A DNA stretch of 64,000 nucleotides from Lysinibacillus_B sp050613145 (GCF_050613145.1 NZ_CP192507.1:930001-994000); one strand, 5' to 3'; positions 51,725-60,758 are shown, numbered from the stretch's first letter. The notes: generated by a model not told the origin, from the sequence alone. Numbers and translations are program-made.

Positions 51725-52174
51725 ATGATAATGACTACAGAGTGGGCTTTTATTTTAGATGAAGCTGATGTGTTAAGTGCGATGATTCTTTCTTCTGAAC
51801 AAGCTAACAATTTACGTGATGCATATCAAGCGGTATATGATAATAGCCAGCTTGTGGAGCAAATTCGTACATTTAGCCGTCTTAAAGAACACTATGAAGA
51901 CGTACAACGTTTTGGGAAATATCATCCCGATTATCATACAATAATGAAAAAAATACGCGAACAGAAGCGTGCGCTAGATTTAAATGATGCAATCGCACAG
52001 CTGAAAATTGCAGAAAATGACTATCAAGATTTGTTAGATGAAGTGAGTCTAATTATTGGGAAGTCCGTATCAGAAGCTGTCAAAGTACCTGTAAGTAATC
52101 CCTTTTTTGCGACAGGAAGCGGATGTAGCACGGCAGGTTGCGGTTCAGGCGGTAGTTGTGGCTGTTCCGTATAA
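51725..52174 (+). CDS. ylbF: YlbF, Y-complex (RicF) subunit
   Basis: A 149-residue helical protein of the YlbF/YmcA (RicF/RicA) family. The C-terminus GCSTAGCGSGGSCGC holds four Cys that ligate part of the [4Fe-4S] clusters of the RicAFT complex. In B. subtilis this complex guides RNase Y cleavage and promotes sporulation, competence and biofilm formation. The start at 51725 has GGAGG 8 bases upstream; the frame extends 23 codons further up without a site. Confidence 0.9.
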   Translation: MIMTTEWAFILDEADVLSAMILSSEQANNLRDAYQAVYDNSQLVEQIRTFSRLKEHYEDVQRFGKYHPDYHTIMKKIREQKRALDLNDAIAQLKIAENDYQDLLDEVSLIIGKSVSEAVKVPVSNPFFATGSGCSTAGCGSGGSCGCSV

Positions 52175-52203
52175 AGTGAAGAATGTTTATGTTGTCCTTA
52201 AAC

Positions 52204-52241
52204 GAAATGCGAGAGGTGTTGGATACCTCTCGCATTTTGTT
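52204..52241. terminator. Terminator between ylbF and the GDPD-like gene
   Basis: AAATGCGAGAGGT pairs with ACCTCTCGCATTT around an 8-base loop; usable from both sides. Confidence 0.88.
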
Positions 52242-53153
52242 TTATACATTTGCGTATTTCTTTAGTAAAGTTTCAGCGATATCAGGGCGATCTGTAATGA
52301 TGCCTGTTGCGCCTGAGCGAACTAAGCGAGACATCGTTACTAAATCGTTAATCCCTGTATATAAGACGTGACAATTTAAATCGCTTAAGAATTTGATGAA
52401 TTTTGGTGAATCAAAATTCATGACATTAGATTTTAATGGTACTTCAAATACATCTACTTTTGGATTGAACAGGTGCCCGAATTGGCTTGTGAATGATGTA
52501 TATGCTTTTGTAATATCAGCATCCCCAGCGCCTAACGCTACGCGATTTTGTGCGTATAAATTAAATCGATCGGCTTGTTCGCTGTAATTTGAAGATACAA
52601 TGATACGATTTGTTGCCTGTAATTCTTCAAGTAGGCGCCATAGTTTGGAAGGCATTAAGCTACCTTCATAAGTATCGGGAGCATCTTTAATATCGATATA
52701 TACAACCTTCTCAGGGAATGTTTCAAGCAATTTACGCAATGTCACAACTTCTACTTTTTCGTTTTTATATGGATAGTTGCCTTCTAAACATTCAAAGTTT
52801 TCTCCGATATTTAACTCGCGTAATTCAGCAAGTGTCAAGTCTTTTACAGAACTAGATACGCCTGTTAGTCGCTCCGTTGATGCATCGTGGAATAAAATAA
52901 TTTCCTCATCTTTTGTAAGACGGACATCCACTTTAAATCCATCTACACCAGACTGTACTGCTTTTTCAAATGCCAGCATTGAATGTTCCGGTGCTAAATG
53001 AGCACCACCGTGATGTGCTAATACAATTGGACGTGTAGAGCTTAGTACGTCTTTATCTTCACGTTTTTGTGGTTTTGCTACTGCTTTTGTCCCTGCCCAT
53101 ACTGCTGCGCTAGCTGCTGCAATGGCAAGTGCGATGTTTGTTTTTTTTCCCAT
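52242..53153 (-). CDS. GDPD-like protein with altered active site
   Basis: 303 residues: a short N-terminal membrane/signal segment (TNIALAIAAASAAVWAG), a spacer, and a glycerophosphodiester phosphodiesterase TIM barrel from about residue 42. The family motif HR...ExD...HD is changed: HR is His47-His48 and the metal-binding ExD is Lys74-V-Asp76; only HD (89-90) is normal. YIDIKDAPD and ITDRPDIAETLL are kept. Loss of Arg and of the first metal-binding Glu makes normal Ca2+-dependent hydrolysis doubtful. GAGGAGG precedes the ATG. B. subtilis has no gdpD at this place. Confidence 0.8.
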   Translation of the reverse strand: MGKKTNIALAIAAASAAVWAGTKAVAKPQKREDKDVLSSTRPIVLAHHGGAHLAPEHSMLAFEKAVQSGVDGFKVDVRLTKDEEIILFHDASTERLTGVSSSVKDLTLAELRELNIGENFECLEGNYPYKNEKVEVVTLRKLLETFPEKVVYIDIKDAPDTYEGSLMPSKLWRLLEELQATNRIIVSSNYSEQADRFNLYAQNRVALGAGDADITKAYTSFTSQFGHLFNPKVDVFEVPLKSNVMNFDSPKFIKFLSDLNCHVLYTGINDLVTMSRLVRSGATGIITDRPDIAETLLKKYANV

Positions 53154-53366
53154 ACTTTGTCCTCCTCATACATTACGTATTCCTTTGTGAAGCTTCAATT
53201 ATACATGTAAGACATAAATAGAGCGCTGTTTTACATGAAACTCGTGAGGAAAAAACACTCTATAGTTTCTATTATAACGGAAAATACTACCTTCTGTCAG
53301 CTAAACGCTGTTGCTATCAATTTTCACTGTGTGGTATGCTCATATCAAGAAATGGAGGATTTATAT

Positions 53367-53639
53367 ATGATAGAAAGGCAAGGAATCATCGTCTATGTGC
53401 ATCAGTTAAAGCATGCCAAGTCGCTTCGTAAATATGGTCATGTGCATTATATTTCACGCAAAATGAAGTACGTCGCAATGTATTGCAATCAAGAAGATGT
53501 TGACATGCTGAAACAAAAATTACAACGTCTTCCATTTGTGAAAGACGTTGTTGAATCATTCCGTCCGCTATTAAAAACGGAATTTGAGAATGCGAAACCA
53601 GATAAGGCAAAGGAATATGACTATAAAATAGGCCTTTAA
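53367..53639 (+). CDS. ylbG: YlbG (DUF2129) protein
   Basis: A 90-residue cytosolic protein of the DUF2129 (UPF0298) family: RQGIIVYVHQLKHAKSLRKY, GHVHYISRKMKYVAMYCNQ, then RLPFVKDVVESFRPLL. Role unknown; it always travels with ylbF in Bacillales. Start chosen at 53367 because GGAGG is 8 bases upstream. The frame is open for 44 more codons up, without site. Confidence 0.9.
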   Translation: MIERQGIIVYVHQLKHAKSLRKYGHVHYISRKMKYVAMYCNQEDVDMLKQKLQRLPFVKDVVESFRPLLKTEFENAKPDKAKEYDYKIGL

Positions 53640-54029
53640 CTATTGCATTGGAGGTATATAGCGACTCATGCGTAAAATACCAATTAAGTATTGATAAAAC
53701 TGGTTTGTTTCTGAAAAGATAGAAGAATGTTTCACTTCAAGCGTAGTTGCTTTTTTATCGATAGAAGCTAAAGCGTCTGTAAATAATGTTATCCGTTTTG
53801 TTGTTTTTTCTGCACTGTAAGGAATTCCTTCACGGCAGATATAAATAGGCATAAATTTGCTTTCTCCTACAGGTTGAAACGCAACGGCTAGTGAGCAAAA
53901 TGTTTGTTCATTTTTAGTAGACGTAAAGATAAATGCTTCGTGGAAACGTACTTTGTTTGTTTGGATTAGTTCGCATAATTCATATACATCTCCGTAACCT
54001 TGACCAAGCTCTATAAATTGTTGAATCAT
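53640..54029 (-). CDS. Conserved hypothetical protein
   Basis: A 129-residue soluble protein without transmembrane segments (IQQFIELGQGYGDVYELCEL, FHEAFIFTSTKNEQTFCSLA). I recognise it as the small conserved Bacillales protein often near ylbG, but no function. AAGGATGTG precedes the ATG. Its stop codon is immediately next to the ylbG stop (tail to tail), and no terminator lies between them. Confidence 0.7.
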   Translation of the reverse strand: MIQQFIELGQGYGDVYELCELIQTNKVRFHEAFIFTSTKNEQTFCSLAVAFQPVGESKFMPIYICREGIPYSAEKTTKRITLFTDALASIDKKATTLEVKHSSIFSETNQFYQYLIGILRMSRYIPPMQ

Positions 54030-54084
54030 TATGTTTCACATCCTTTCCATACCATATAGTATCACGATGCAGGAGGACAGGCAC

Positions 54085-55503
54085 ATGAAATTTGCAGTGA
54101 GTTTATTTACAACATTCTCAATCATCGTCGGCGCTATGTTATTTATGCAATACCAAGTGTATTCTAATCAAGACATTCCAACAAATGAAGCGTTTACGTA
54201 TTCACAAGAAATTGAAATTACGTATAGAGAAGGAAGTCTAGATATCCGTCATCATTTTAAAAATTTACCAAACGATTCACTGGAGATTGTATGGCCCGCA
54301 TTGGCGACCGATCGAAATTGTTTTTTAGAAACAGAATATAGCTGTGCACGTTTAAGTGAGGATAAGGTAACATTTGAAGCAGGTGAAAATCGCACCCAAT
54401 CGGTTTCGTATATTATTCCACTTGAAGGCGGATTAACGTCTGAAAAAGTAATTAAAAATGTATATGTATCTTTAAAAAACGGTGATGTAAAATTTTCAAC
54501 GGTGCATATTTCAACAGAAAGTTCAGTTGCCGGTCAGTGGGTGACGGGATTGCCACTCATTGGTCAGCAATCTTTAGCCCTTGTTAATTATTCAATGTTT
54601 AGTGGGAATGGACAAGTTCATGATCTTTATTGGCAACAAACAGGGCTTGCACTACAAAAGAAAACAGACGCATTATCCATTTATGCGAATACCGATATTT
54701 CAGCAGAGATAAGCCAAGCTGCAGACGAACTAAATCGTTTAAGTGATGAGCATATCGCCATTATTGCTGGAAATAATATAGAGGTGGAAGCACATCGTAT
54801 GTTGTTTTTACCGCAGTTATCAGTATTGGCACTACAAAAAGAGGTCATGATGGCACAAGTCGAATCACAATATACATTTGTTGATTCACCATTATGGCTA
54901 AAGCACGTTGTTGCTATGTATTTATCAGGTGAGACTTTTGGTACGCCGCGAGCGCAAGAAATCGTGGAAATATTAACGAATCAAATGACAGAAGAACAAC
55001 TAGTAGATTGGAAAACTCGCCTAAAAGAATTGGAAGGAAGTACCGTTTCGCCAGAGATTTTAGATAAGCAATTATCAGCTGTTCTTGGTACATATACCGA
55101 ATATTTATCGATGAATGTAGATGCAAAGCAAACGTATCCATTTATGTTCCATGATAAACGAAAAGTGTATGTGAATAGTGTGCTAACAGAAGATATTGAT
55201 GTTGTTTTATATGAAGGGAAAGTATTATATACAGCAGATCCATTATTACATAGCATTGGTTACACCACATCGCTTGGTCCAAATGGTTATTATGTAAATA
55301 GTGACACGCGTATTTTCCGCTTCCCAGAGAATGAACATGGTTTCTATGTATTTAATCAACGTCGTTATAATACGACGACATCACCTCTTTCTGTTGTAGC
55401 CGGTACTTACTACATTGAGGAATCATGGTTGCAGCGTTTATTTTTAATTGATTTACAAAAAGATGAGCAATCTATTTATATTACTACAACAGCACAGCAG
55501 TAG
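54085..55503 (+). CDS. Membrane-anchored extracytoplasmic protein, unknown
   Basis: 472 residues. One N-terminal hydrophobic segment (FAVSLFTTFSIIVGAMLFM) without a clear cleavage site suggests a signal anchor. The rest is hydrophilic: an N-terminal beta-rich part (residues 30-190, with one Cys pair CFLETEYSC), a helical middle (about 240-350) and a C-terminal part with KRKVYVNSVLTEDIDVVLYE and SDTRIFRFPENEHGFY that recalls the copper-amine-oxidase-N/stalk type of surface domain. The start at 54085 has GGAGG 8 bases upstream. It lies between ylbG and rsmD, which are adjacent in B. subtilis. No function can be given. Confidence 0.75.
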   Translation: MKFAVSLFTTFSIIVGAMLFMQYQVYSNQDIPTNEAFTYSQEIEITYREGSLDIRHHFKNLPNDSLEIVWPALATDRNCFLETEYSCARLSEDKVTFEAGENRTQSVSYIIPLEGGLTSEKVIKNVYVSLKNGDVKFSTVHISTESSVAGQWVTGLPLIGQQSLALVNYSMFSGNGQVHDLYWQQTGLALQKKTDALSIYANTDISAEISQAADELNRLSDEHIAIIAGNNIEVEAHRMLFLPQLSVLALQKEVMMAQVESQYTFVDSPLWLKHVVAMYLSGETFGTPRAQEIVEILTNQMTEEQLVDWKTRLKELEGSTVSPEILDKQLSAVLGTYTEYLSMNVDAKQTYPFMFHDKRKVYVNSVLTEDIDVVLYEGKVLYTADPLLHSIGYTTSLGPNGYYVNSDTRIFRFPENEHGFYVFNQRRYNTTTSPLSVVAGTYYIEESWLQRLFLIDLQKDEQSIYITTTAQQ

Positions 55504-55521
55504 AAAGTTAGGTGAAGAAGT

Positions 55522-56097
55522 ATGCGCGTTGTAGCGGGCGAGCGAAAAGGTATGCCCCTAAAGGCAATTACTGGTACGACAACAAGACCGACAACAGATA
55601 AAGTGAAAGAATCTATTTTCAATATGATTGGGCCATTTTTCGAGGGTGGGATTGCACTTGATTTATTTGCAGGAAGTGGCGGCTTAGGTATTGAAGCGTT
55701 AAGCCGTGGGGCAGATAGAGCAATCTTCGTTGAAAAAGATGGGAAGGCTTTCGGCACATTACAAGAGAATATTAAAAAATGTCGTTATGAAGATTATGTA
55801 GAAGCATTTCGGACAGATGCCGTTCGTGCTGTAAAAGCACTGTTAAAGCGTGATATTCAAATTGATTATTTATTTGTCGATCCTCCCTATCATAAAAAAG
55901 AATATTATGATTTAGTAGAAGTACTTGTACAAGGGGATAAATTAACGGAATATGCGACGATTGTTTGTGAGCACTCGACAGAAATACAGCTCCCAGCAAA
56001 TTATGGCGCATTTACGTGTATGAGACAAGAAACTTACGGTGGAACGATTGTATCGATTTATCGTAGACAAGAGGGAGAGGGAGAAGCAATTGTCTGA
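55522..56097 (+). CDS. rsmD: 16S rRNA (guanine966-N2)-methyltransferase
   Basis: A 191-residue class I methyltransferase of the RsmD family (YlbH). Motifs: RVVAGERKGMPLKAI at the start, DLFAGSGGLGIEALSRGA for S-adenosylmethionine, and the target-base motif DPPYHKK. It modifies G966 of 16S rRNA. GGTGAAG precedes the ATG. It overlaps coaD by 8 bases, as is usual in Firmicutes. Confidence 0.94.
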   Translation: MRVVAGERKGMPLKAITGTTTRPTTDKVKESIFNMIGPFFEGGIALDLFAGSGGLGIEALSRGADRAIFVEKDGKAFGTLQENIKKCRYEDYVEAFRTDAVRAVKALLKRDIQIDYLFVDPPYHKKEYYDLVEVLVQGDKLTEYATIVCEHSTEIQLPANYGAFTCMRQETYGGTIVSIYRRQEGEGEAIV

Positions 56098-56578
56098 GAA
56101 AGTTGCAGTAGTACCAGGAAGTTTTGATCCAATTACCAACGGACACTTAGATATTATTAAACGTGCTGCAGATGTATTTGATGTCGTGTATGTGGCGGTA
56201 CTGAATAACTCATCGAAGAATCCATTATTTACTGTGGATGAGCGAATTGCACTAATTGCCGAAGTAACCAAACATTTGCCAAATATTCGAATTGAAAGTT
56301 CTTCGGGTTTATTAATTGATTATGCTCAGCAAAAAAAAGCACAGGCAATCGTACGTGGCTTACGAGCTGTCTCTGACTTTGAGTATGAGATGCAAATTAC
56401 ATCGATGAACCGCGTACTGGATGAGCATATTGAGACGTTCTTCATTATGACGAAAAACCAATATTCATTTTTAAGCTCCAGTATAGTAAAAGAAGTGGCG
56501 AAGTATGGAGGCAAAGTGAGTGAACTCGTGCCGTCCATTGTTGAACGGGCTTTAAAAGAGAAATTTAATGCGGAATGA
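56090..56578 (+). CDS. coaD: Phosphopantetheine adenylyltransferase
   Basis: A 162-residue nucleotidyltransferase for the next to last step of coenzyme A synthesis. PGSFDPITNGHLDII (HxGH-type T/HxGH motif), RGLRAVSDFEYEMQI, and the ISSSI-like FLSSSIVKEVAK are present. The start is TTG at 56090 (SEKVAVVPGSF), preceded by GAGGGAGAAGC; it gives the normal length. A frame extending 17 codons upstream lies inside rsmD. Confidence 0.95.
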   Translation: MSEKVAVVPGSFDPITNGHLDIIKRAADVFDVVYVAVLNNSSKNPLFTVDERIALIAEVTKHLPNIRIESSSGLLIDYAQQKKAQAIVRGLRAVSDFEYEMQITSMNRVLDEHIETFFIMTKNQYSFLSSSIVKEVAKYGGKVSELVPSIVERALKEKFNAE

Positions 56579-56580
56579 TA

Positions 56581-56611
56581 AAAAGGCTGCCCTTATAGGG
56601 TAGCCTTTTTA
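56581..56611. terminator. Bidirectional terminator, coaD / ylbJ
   Basis: AAAAGGCTGCCC and GGGTAGCCTTTT enclose a TTATA loop with flanking A and T tracts. Confidence 0.9.
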
Positions 56612-57496
56612 AATGAAAATTATCGCATATAGAACCGGAATTGCTACGGAATAGAGTACACGAATCCATGCATAAGTAGAGAGTGGGATAGCAGCTGCTT
56701 TTGCGATTACAGCTACTTGCATATGAATACTTAGACTTTGCGTTGTTAAGAATAATGTGACAGCGATGAGTAGCACATTCCCCGTTAATAATGTATGAGC
56801 AGCATGAAGCCCGTTCGTCATTTCGAGCGTAGCTGCAAGTAACAATAATTGTTTTGGTGCAAAAATATCGTCTGCAATCGTATAAAGCACGGCATAAATT
56901 GTGGCAAAGAAAATAATCGTCGAACCGACAACAAGCACAGTAGGCACACTTTCTTTAATGCTAGATGTAAACGCATTTTTAGGAATGGCGGTAGGTTTTG
57001 CATTATTTTTATGTGCTGGCAAGAAGAATAGTAAAATGAGTGAAAATGTATGAAGTAGTATTAAATATTGCCAGCTAAACTGAGTATTCCCCAGCAAATC
57101 TTGTCCTACAAAACCAATGACAAACAACGGGCTTGGACAATGGCAAATACCTAAAAGTAATGCAGCCTGCCTTTCTGTAATTTCGTTTCGTTCTTTCAAT
57201 TGAGCGATGATTGAGGCACCTGTAGGAAAACCACCAAGTGCACTTAATATGTATATTTTTAAATAATAGAAGGGACCATTCAGCGGCAGTGGTGCAGTTA
57301 ATTTTAACAGCCAGCTTGTCAATATTAAGTAGGTCAGTAAATAGGGAAATAATGCATCCATAAAAAGTGCTATTCCGAAATCTGCTCCTTGATGGGCAAC
57401 GCCAGGAAAAAGCAGTAGTAACACTAATAGAAGTGTGCAGCAAATTAATTGGAAAATTAAAATTATAGAAATCCACTCTTTTCGATATTTTGTCAT
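56609..57496 (-). CDS. ylbJ: YlbJ-type sporulation membrane protein, short form
   Basis: A 295-residue polytopic protein with about eight helices. YLKIYILSALGGFPTGASII and LLGICHCPSPLFVIGFVGQD match the nucleoside-recognition (Gate) domain type of YlbJ. B. subtilis YlbJ, made under SigE and needed for normal spores, has about 408 residues, so this copy is about a quarter shorter. Its place between coaD and ylbL supports the name. The ATG lacks a good ribosome binding site (only CTTTAG nearby). Confidence 0.75.
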   Translation of the reverse strand: MTKYRKEWISIILIFQLICCTLLLVLLLLFPGVAHQGADFGIALFMDALFPYLLTYLILTSWLLKLTAPLPLNGPFYYLKIYILSALGGFPTGASIIAQLKERNEITERQAALLLGICHCPSPLFVIGFVGQDLLGNTQFSWQYLILLHTFSLILLFFLPAHKNNAKPTAIPKNAFTSSIKESVPTVLVVGSTIIFFATIYAVLYTIADDIFAPKQLLLLAATLEMTNGLHAAHTLLTGNVLLIAVTLFLTTQSLSIHMQVAVIAKAAAIPLSTYAWIRVLYSVAIPVLYAIIFI

Positions 57497-57575
57497 CTAA
57501 AGTATGAAGTGCTACACTAATATATGCATTATGATGATTGTTTATCGTATGTAAGAAGTAGGAGGTGCTCAAACG

Positions 57576-58640
57576 TTGAAGAATAGTAAAATTTCTGCAT
57601 TAATTGTGACCTTTATTTGTATTATTTTGGTGGGCGTCCTGCTGCTCTATCCTTTAGATGTATACGTTATGAAGCCTGGTCATGCATATGATGTTTCAGA
57701 ATACGTAATGGTTCAAGGTGGTGACGAAGATGATGAAGGGACCTTTAGTTTAATGACGGTATCGATGTCAAAAGCGACGCCACTAATGTATGTATATGCC
57801 AAGCTAAAAGATTATTATGAACTATTACCGATGAATCAAGTGCGTCAAAATGAAGAAGATGAAGAAGAATATAATGTACGCCAGTTAAAATTAATGGCAG
57901 ATTCGCAGTTTAATGCATTGTATGTTGCTTTTTCACGCGCTGGTTTAGAGTATGAAGTAACCTTTCAAGGTGTGTATGTGCTAAATATCATTACAGATGG
58001 GGCGGCAGACGGTATATTAAAGCCAGGTGATGAAATTGTAGAAATCAACGGAGAAACGATTGAAAGTCAAGATATGCTTGTAAGGCGCATTGAAGAACAA
58101 CGCGATGAAGGGCACGATGATATAGAGCTTGTTATTAATCGAAATGACGAATTATTAACAAAAGTCCTCACATTAAAAGAAATTCCGGGTAGTGAAGGAA
58201 GAGTGGGGTTAGGGATTATTTTTACAGAAAGTAAATCCATAAAAACGAGTCCAAATGTCAATATTGATACAGAGAGCATCGGTGGCCCATCAGCGGGATT
58301 GATGTTTACACTAGGAATATTAAACCAACTGCTTGATGAGGACTTGACAAAAGGTTACAAAATCGCTGGTACAGGTGAAATGTCAGAAGGTGGTATCGTT
58401 GGTCGCATTGGTGGTATAGAGAAAAAAGTTGTTGCTGCACATAAGGCAGGAATGGAAATTTTCTTTGCGCCAGATGATGAAGTGACAGCGGAAATGTTAA
58501 GTAGAAATCCAAACTATTTGTCAAACTACGAGGCTGCTGTTAAAACGGCAAAAGACATCGGTACGACAATGAAAATCGTACCGGTGAAAACGATCGAAGA
58601 GGCATTGCAGTATTTAGACCAACTAGAACCAAAAAACTAA
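57576..58640 (+). CDS. ylbL: PDZ and Lon-type (S16) membrane protease YlbL
   Basis: 354 residues: an N-terminal membrane anchor (ALIVTFICIILVGVLLLYPL), a PDZ domain (about 130-205; DGILKPGDEIVEINGE) and an S16 protease domain with the Ser of IGGPSAGLMFTLG and the Lys of GIEKKVVAAHKAGME. In B. subtilis YlbL, with CtpA, clears the division inhibitor YneA after DNA damage. The start is TTG at 57576 with AGGAGG 10 bases upstream. ylbK (a patatin-like gene) is missing between ylbJ and ylbL. Confidence 0.92.
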   Translation: MKNSKISALIVTFICIILVGVLLLYPLDVYVMKPGHAYDVSEYVMVQGGDEDDEGTFSLMTVSMSKATPLMYVYAKLKDYYELLPMNQVRQNEEDEEEYNVRQLKLMADSQFNALYVAFSRAGLEYEVTFQGVYVLNIITDGAADGILKPGDEIVEINGETIESQDMLVRRIEEQRDEGHDDIELVINRNDELLTKVLTLKEIPGSEGRVGLGIIFTESKSIKTSPNVNIDTESIGGPSAGLMFTLGILNQLLDEDLTKGYKIAGTGEMSEGGIVGRIGGIEKKVVAAHKAGMEIFFAPDDEVTAEMLSRNPNYLSNYEAAVKTAKDIGTTMKIVPVKTIEEALQYLDQLEPKN

Positions 58641-59836
58641 ACGCGAATAGGCGGGGTTTTAATATCCTCGTCTATTTTTTGTGGGCTGAATAACTGCATG
58701 CCAATCGCATACATGGTTGTTGCTTGAATATCGAGTGTAAGCATGGCGTCTTTTACAGCGGCGACGCGGCTAATGAGCGGTAATTCTATTTGTTTTTTAT
58801 ACGTCGATAAATAATGTTGTCCGTTTTCCGTCATGCCGAGTAAACGGATATAGGTTGGTGTGTCAAAAGCGTGTAATTGTTCTTTTGTAACCCCTGTATA
58901 AATATGTGTAAGCATCCGTTGTAGGCGAGTCCATGTATAACGCTTAGATTTTAGTTTCATCATAAATTCAGTGTAGGTATTGCTCGTCTTTGCGTGCTTA
59001 ATAAGAGCATTTTCAATCCCTTCCTGCACGTCAGCGAAGGCGGTTAATTGTTCAGGTGTATGCCTTAGAATGGCATACTTTAAAAGCGGCCACAGTACTT
59101 CCCAAGACATGAATTTTGCGTGTTTAGCTTGCCAATCGCACAGGAGCGTGTAAGGTTTTTCGGGTAAAAAGTGAGACACGTCTTGTCCATCAGATAAAGC
59201 TTTTCGAATGCCTGTGGCGCTAGCAATATGTTTTTGGTAATCAACTTCATCGTAATAACCTGCTTCAATCCTCTGAATGGTGACAGCTTGCATCTTGCTT
59301 TGTAATGCATTTGCTGCTTCAATGTAATGAAACCCTAAAATATTATTAGGCTGTGATAAATCAATATAATGATTAGGGTAGGTTAACTTTAATGATTCGT
59401 AAGCATAATGGAGCGCTTGCGGGTAGCTCATGCCTGTTTTGATTGCTTGTTGAATGAATATATCATACTGAGCGCGATTCGATTCAATCAGTTCAACTGT
59501 GTTTAAAAATGGCGTAATGCTACCTTGTTCGCTACCGAAAGCAAATGTGGAGCAACCAATTGCATCGAGCAGTGTAATGGCACCTTTTGCAAAATTGTGA
59601 GCTAGAGCTGTACTATATACATAAGGCAATTCAATCACTAAGTCTACACCGCTTGCTAGAGCCATTTTTGTACGTGTCCATTTATCCACAAGAGCAGGTT
59701 CACCACGTTGCAAAAACTGCCCGCTCATTACTGCGATAGCGACTTCTGCTTCAGTTACTCGTTTAGCTTCTTGTACATGATGAAAATGGCCATTATGGAA
59801 TGGGTTATATTCAACAACAAGTCCAACCGCTTGCAA
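58637..59836 (-). CDS. tmcAL: tRNA(Met) cytidine acetate ligase TmcAL (YlbM)
   Basis: A 399-residue enzyme of the nucleotidyltransferase-like fold: VGLVVEYNPFHNGHFHHVQE has the HxGH ATP motif, and VIAVMSGQFLQRGEPALVDKWTR plus FGSEQG are family marks (within residues 5-55 and 90-100). It makes N4-acetylcytidine at the wobble position of elongator tRNA-Met with acetate and ATP. The start is TTG at 59836 with AGGAGG 9 bases upstream. Its end overlaps the ylbL stop by 4 bases, tail to tail. Confidence 0.93.
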   Translation of the reverse strand: MQAVGLVVEYNPFHNGHFHHVQEAKRVTEAEVAIAVMSGQFLQRGEPALVDKWTRTKMALASGVDLVIELPYVYSTALAHNFAKGAITLLDAIGCSTFAFGSEQGSITPFLNTVELIESNRAQYDIFIQQAIKTGMSYPQALHYAYESLKLTYPNHYIDLSQPNNILGFHYIEAANALQSKMQAVTIQRIEAGYYDEVDYQKHIASATGIRKALSDGQDVSHFLPEKPYTLLCDWQAKHAKFMSWEVLWPLLKYAILRHTPEQLTAFADVQEGIENALIKHAKTSNTYTEFMMKLKSKRYTWTRLQRMLTHIYTGVTKEQLHAFDTPTYIRLLGMTENGQHYLSTYKKQIELPLISRVAAVKDAMLTLDIQATTMYAIGMQLFSPQKIDEDIKTPPIRV

Positions 59837-59947
59837 ATTAGTCCACCTCCTAGTAAAGTAAATATTTATGTGATAAGCGAGAATAATTTTAAAGCATATA
59901 TTTATACTGATTATACGGGCGATTTAAACTGGTGACAAGAAATTATC

Positions 59948-59976
59948 TTGACATCTATTTTTGTAAGCTATATAAT
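59948..59976 (+). promoter_or_regulatory. Consensus SigA promoter of ylbN-rpmF
   Basis: A perfect TTGACA (59948-59953), 17 bases, perfect TATAAT (59971-59976). The leader is about 22 bases and includes GAGGTG 8 bases before the ylbN ATG. Confidence 0.93.
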
Positions 59977-60005
59977 CTACAGTGTTGTCTCGAGGTGATT
60001 AACGA

Positions 60006-60539
60006 ATGAAGTGGTCAATTCATCAATTATCGAAGTATCGCCAAAATGGGATGCCGATTGATGCTGAAGTACAATTGGATGAAGTGAAGGATCGCAACAA
60101 GGACATTCGCCGCATTTCACCCGTTCATGTAAAAGGGCTTTGTACTTTTGGTGCATCGCAAATGACTTGTCAATTTACGCTTGAAGCGACATTAACACTT
60201 CCATGTGCTCGCACGTGGGAAGATGTTGAATATCCTATCAACGTTGAGACAACTGAAGTTTTCAGTTGGATTGACGAAGAGAAGCGTGGGGATGTTGATG
60301 GCGATATCCATTATATCGATGGTGAAGTCATTGACATGAAGCCAGTGCTAGAAGAGCTAATACTTTTAGAGATTCCGATGCAAGTATTCAAAGAGGATAC
60401 CGAAGGACAAGTGCAAGGCGGGAAAAACTGGTCATATTCAACAGACGAAGATGAAGCGATTAAACGTGAATCTGACGAACCAAAATTGGATCCAAGACTG
60501 GCTGCTTTAGCTAAGTATTTTGATCAAACAGATGAATAG
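60006..60539 (+). CDS. ylbN: YceD/DUF177 protein YlbN
   Basis: 177 residues of the YceD (DUF177) family, involved in large-subunit rRNA accumulation. The Cys pair of the family is in MTCQFTLEATLTLPCART, followed by an acidic stretch (WIDEEKRGDVDGDI) and the LEELILLEIPMQVF block. It precedes rpmF by 24 bases, the universal arrangement. Confidence 0.92.
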   Translation: MKWSIHQLSKYRQNGMPIDAEVQLDEVKDRNKDIRRISPVHVKGLCTFGASQMTCQFTLEATLTLPCARTWEDVEYPINVETTEVFSWIDEEKRGDVDGDIHYIDGEVIDMKPVLEELILLEIPMQVFKEDTEGQVQGGKNWSYSTDEDEAIKRESDEPKLDPRLAALAKYFDQTDE

Positions 60540-60563
60540 ATAATCTGTAAGGAGGTGCCAATA

Positions 60564-60737
60564 ATGGCTGTACCATTTAGAAGAACTTCTAAAACTGCAA
60601 AAAGAAAGCGTCGTACGCATTTCAAATTATCTGTACCTGGCATGGTAGCTTGCCCAAACTGTGGTGAAGCTAAATTAGCTCACCGTGTTTGTAAAGCATG
60701 CGGACAATACAAAGGTAAAGAAGTAGTAGCGAAATAA
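60564..60737 (+). CDS. rpmF: 50S ribosomal protein L32
   Basis: 57 residues, strongly basic: AVPFRRTSKTAKRKRRTHFK, then a zinc ribbon CPNCGEAKLAHRVCKACG with four Cys, so this is the zinc-containing form. The start at 60564 has AAGGAGGTG 6 bases upstream. Confidence 0.97.
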   Translation: MAVPFRRTSKTAKRKRRTHFKLSVPGMVACPNCGEAKLAHRVCKACGQYKGKEVVAK

Positions 60738-60758
60738 TTCAGTATTTACGCTATATCA

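Noticed and set aside
57075..57572. 165-codon minus-strand frame covering the ylbJ start
   Set aside because: Shadow frame of ylbJ; no coding signature, and ylbJ in the other frame has clear family motifs.
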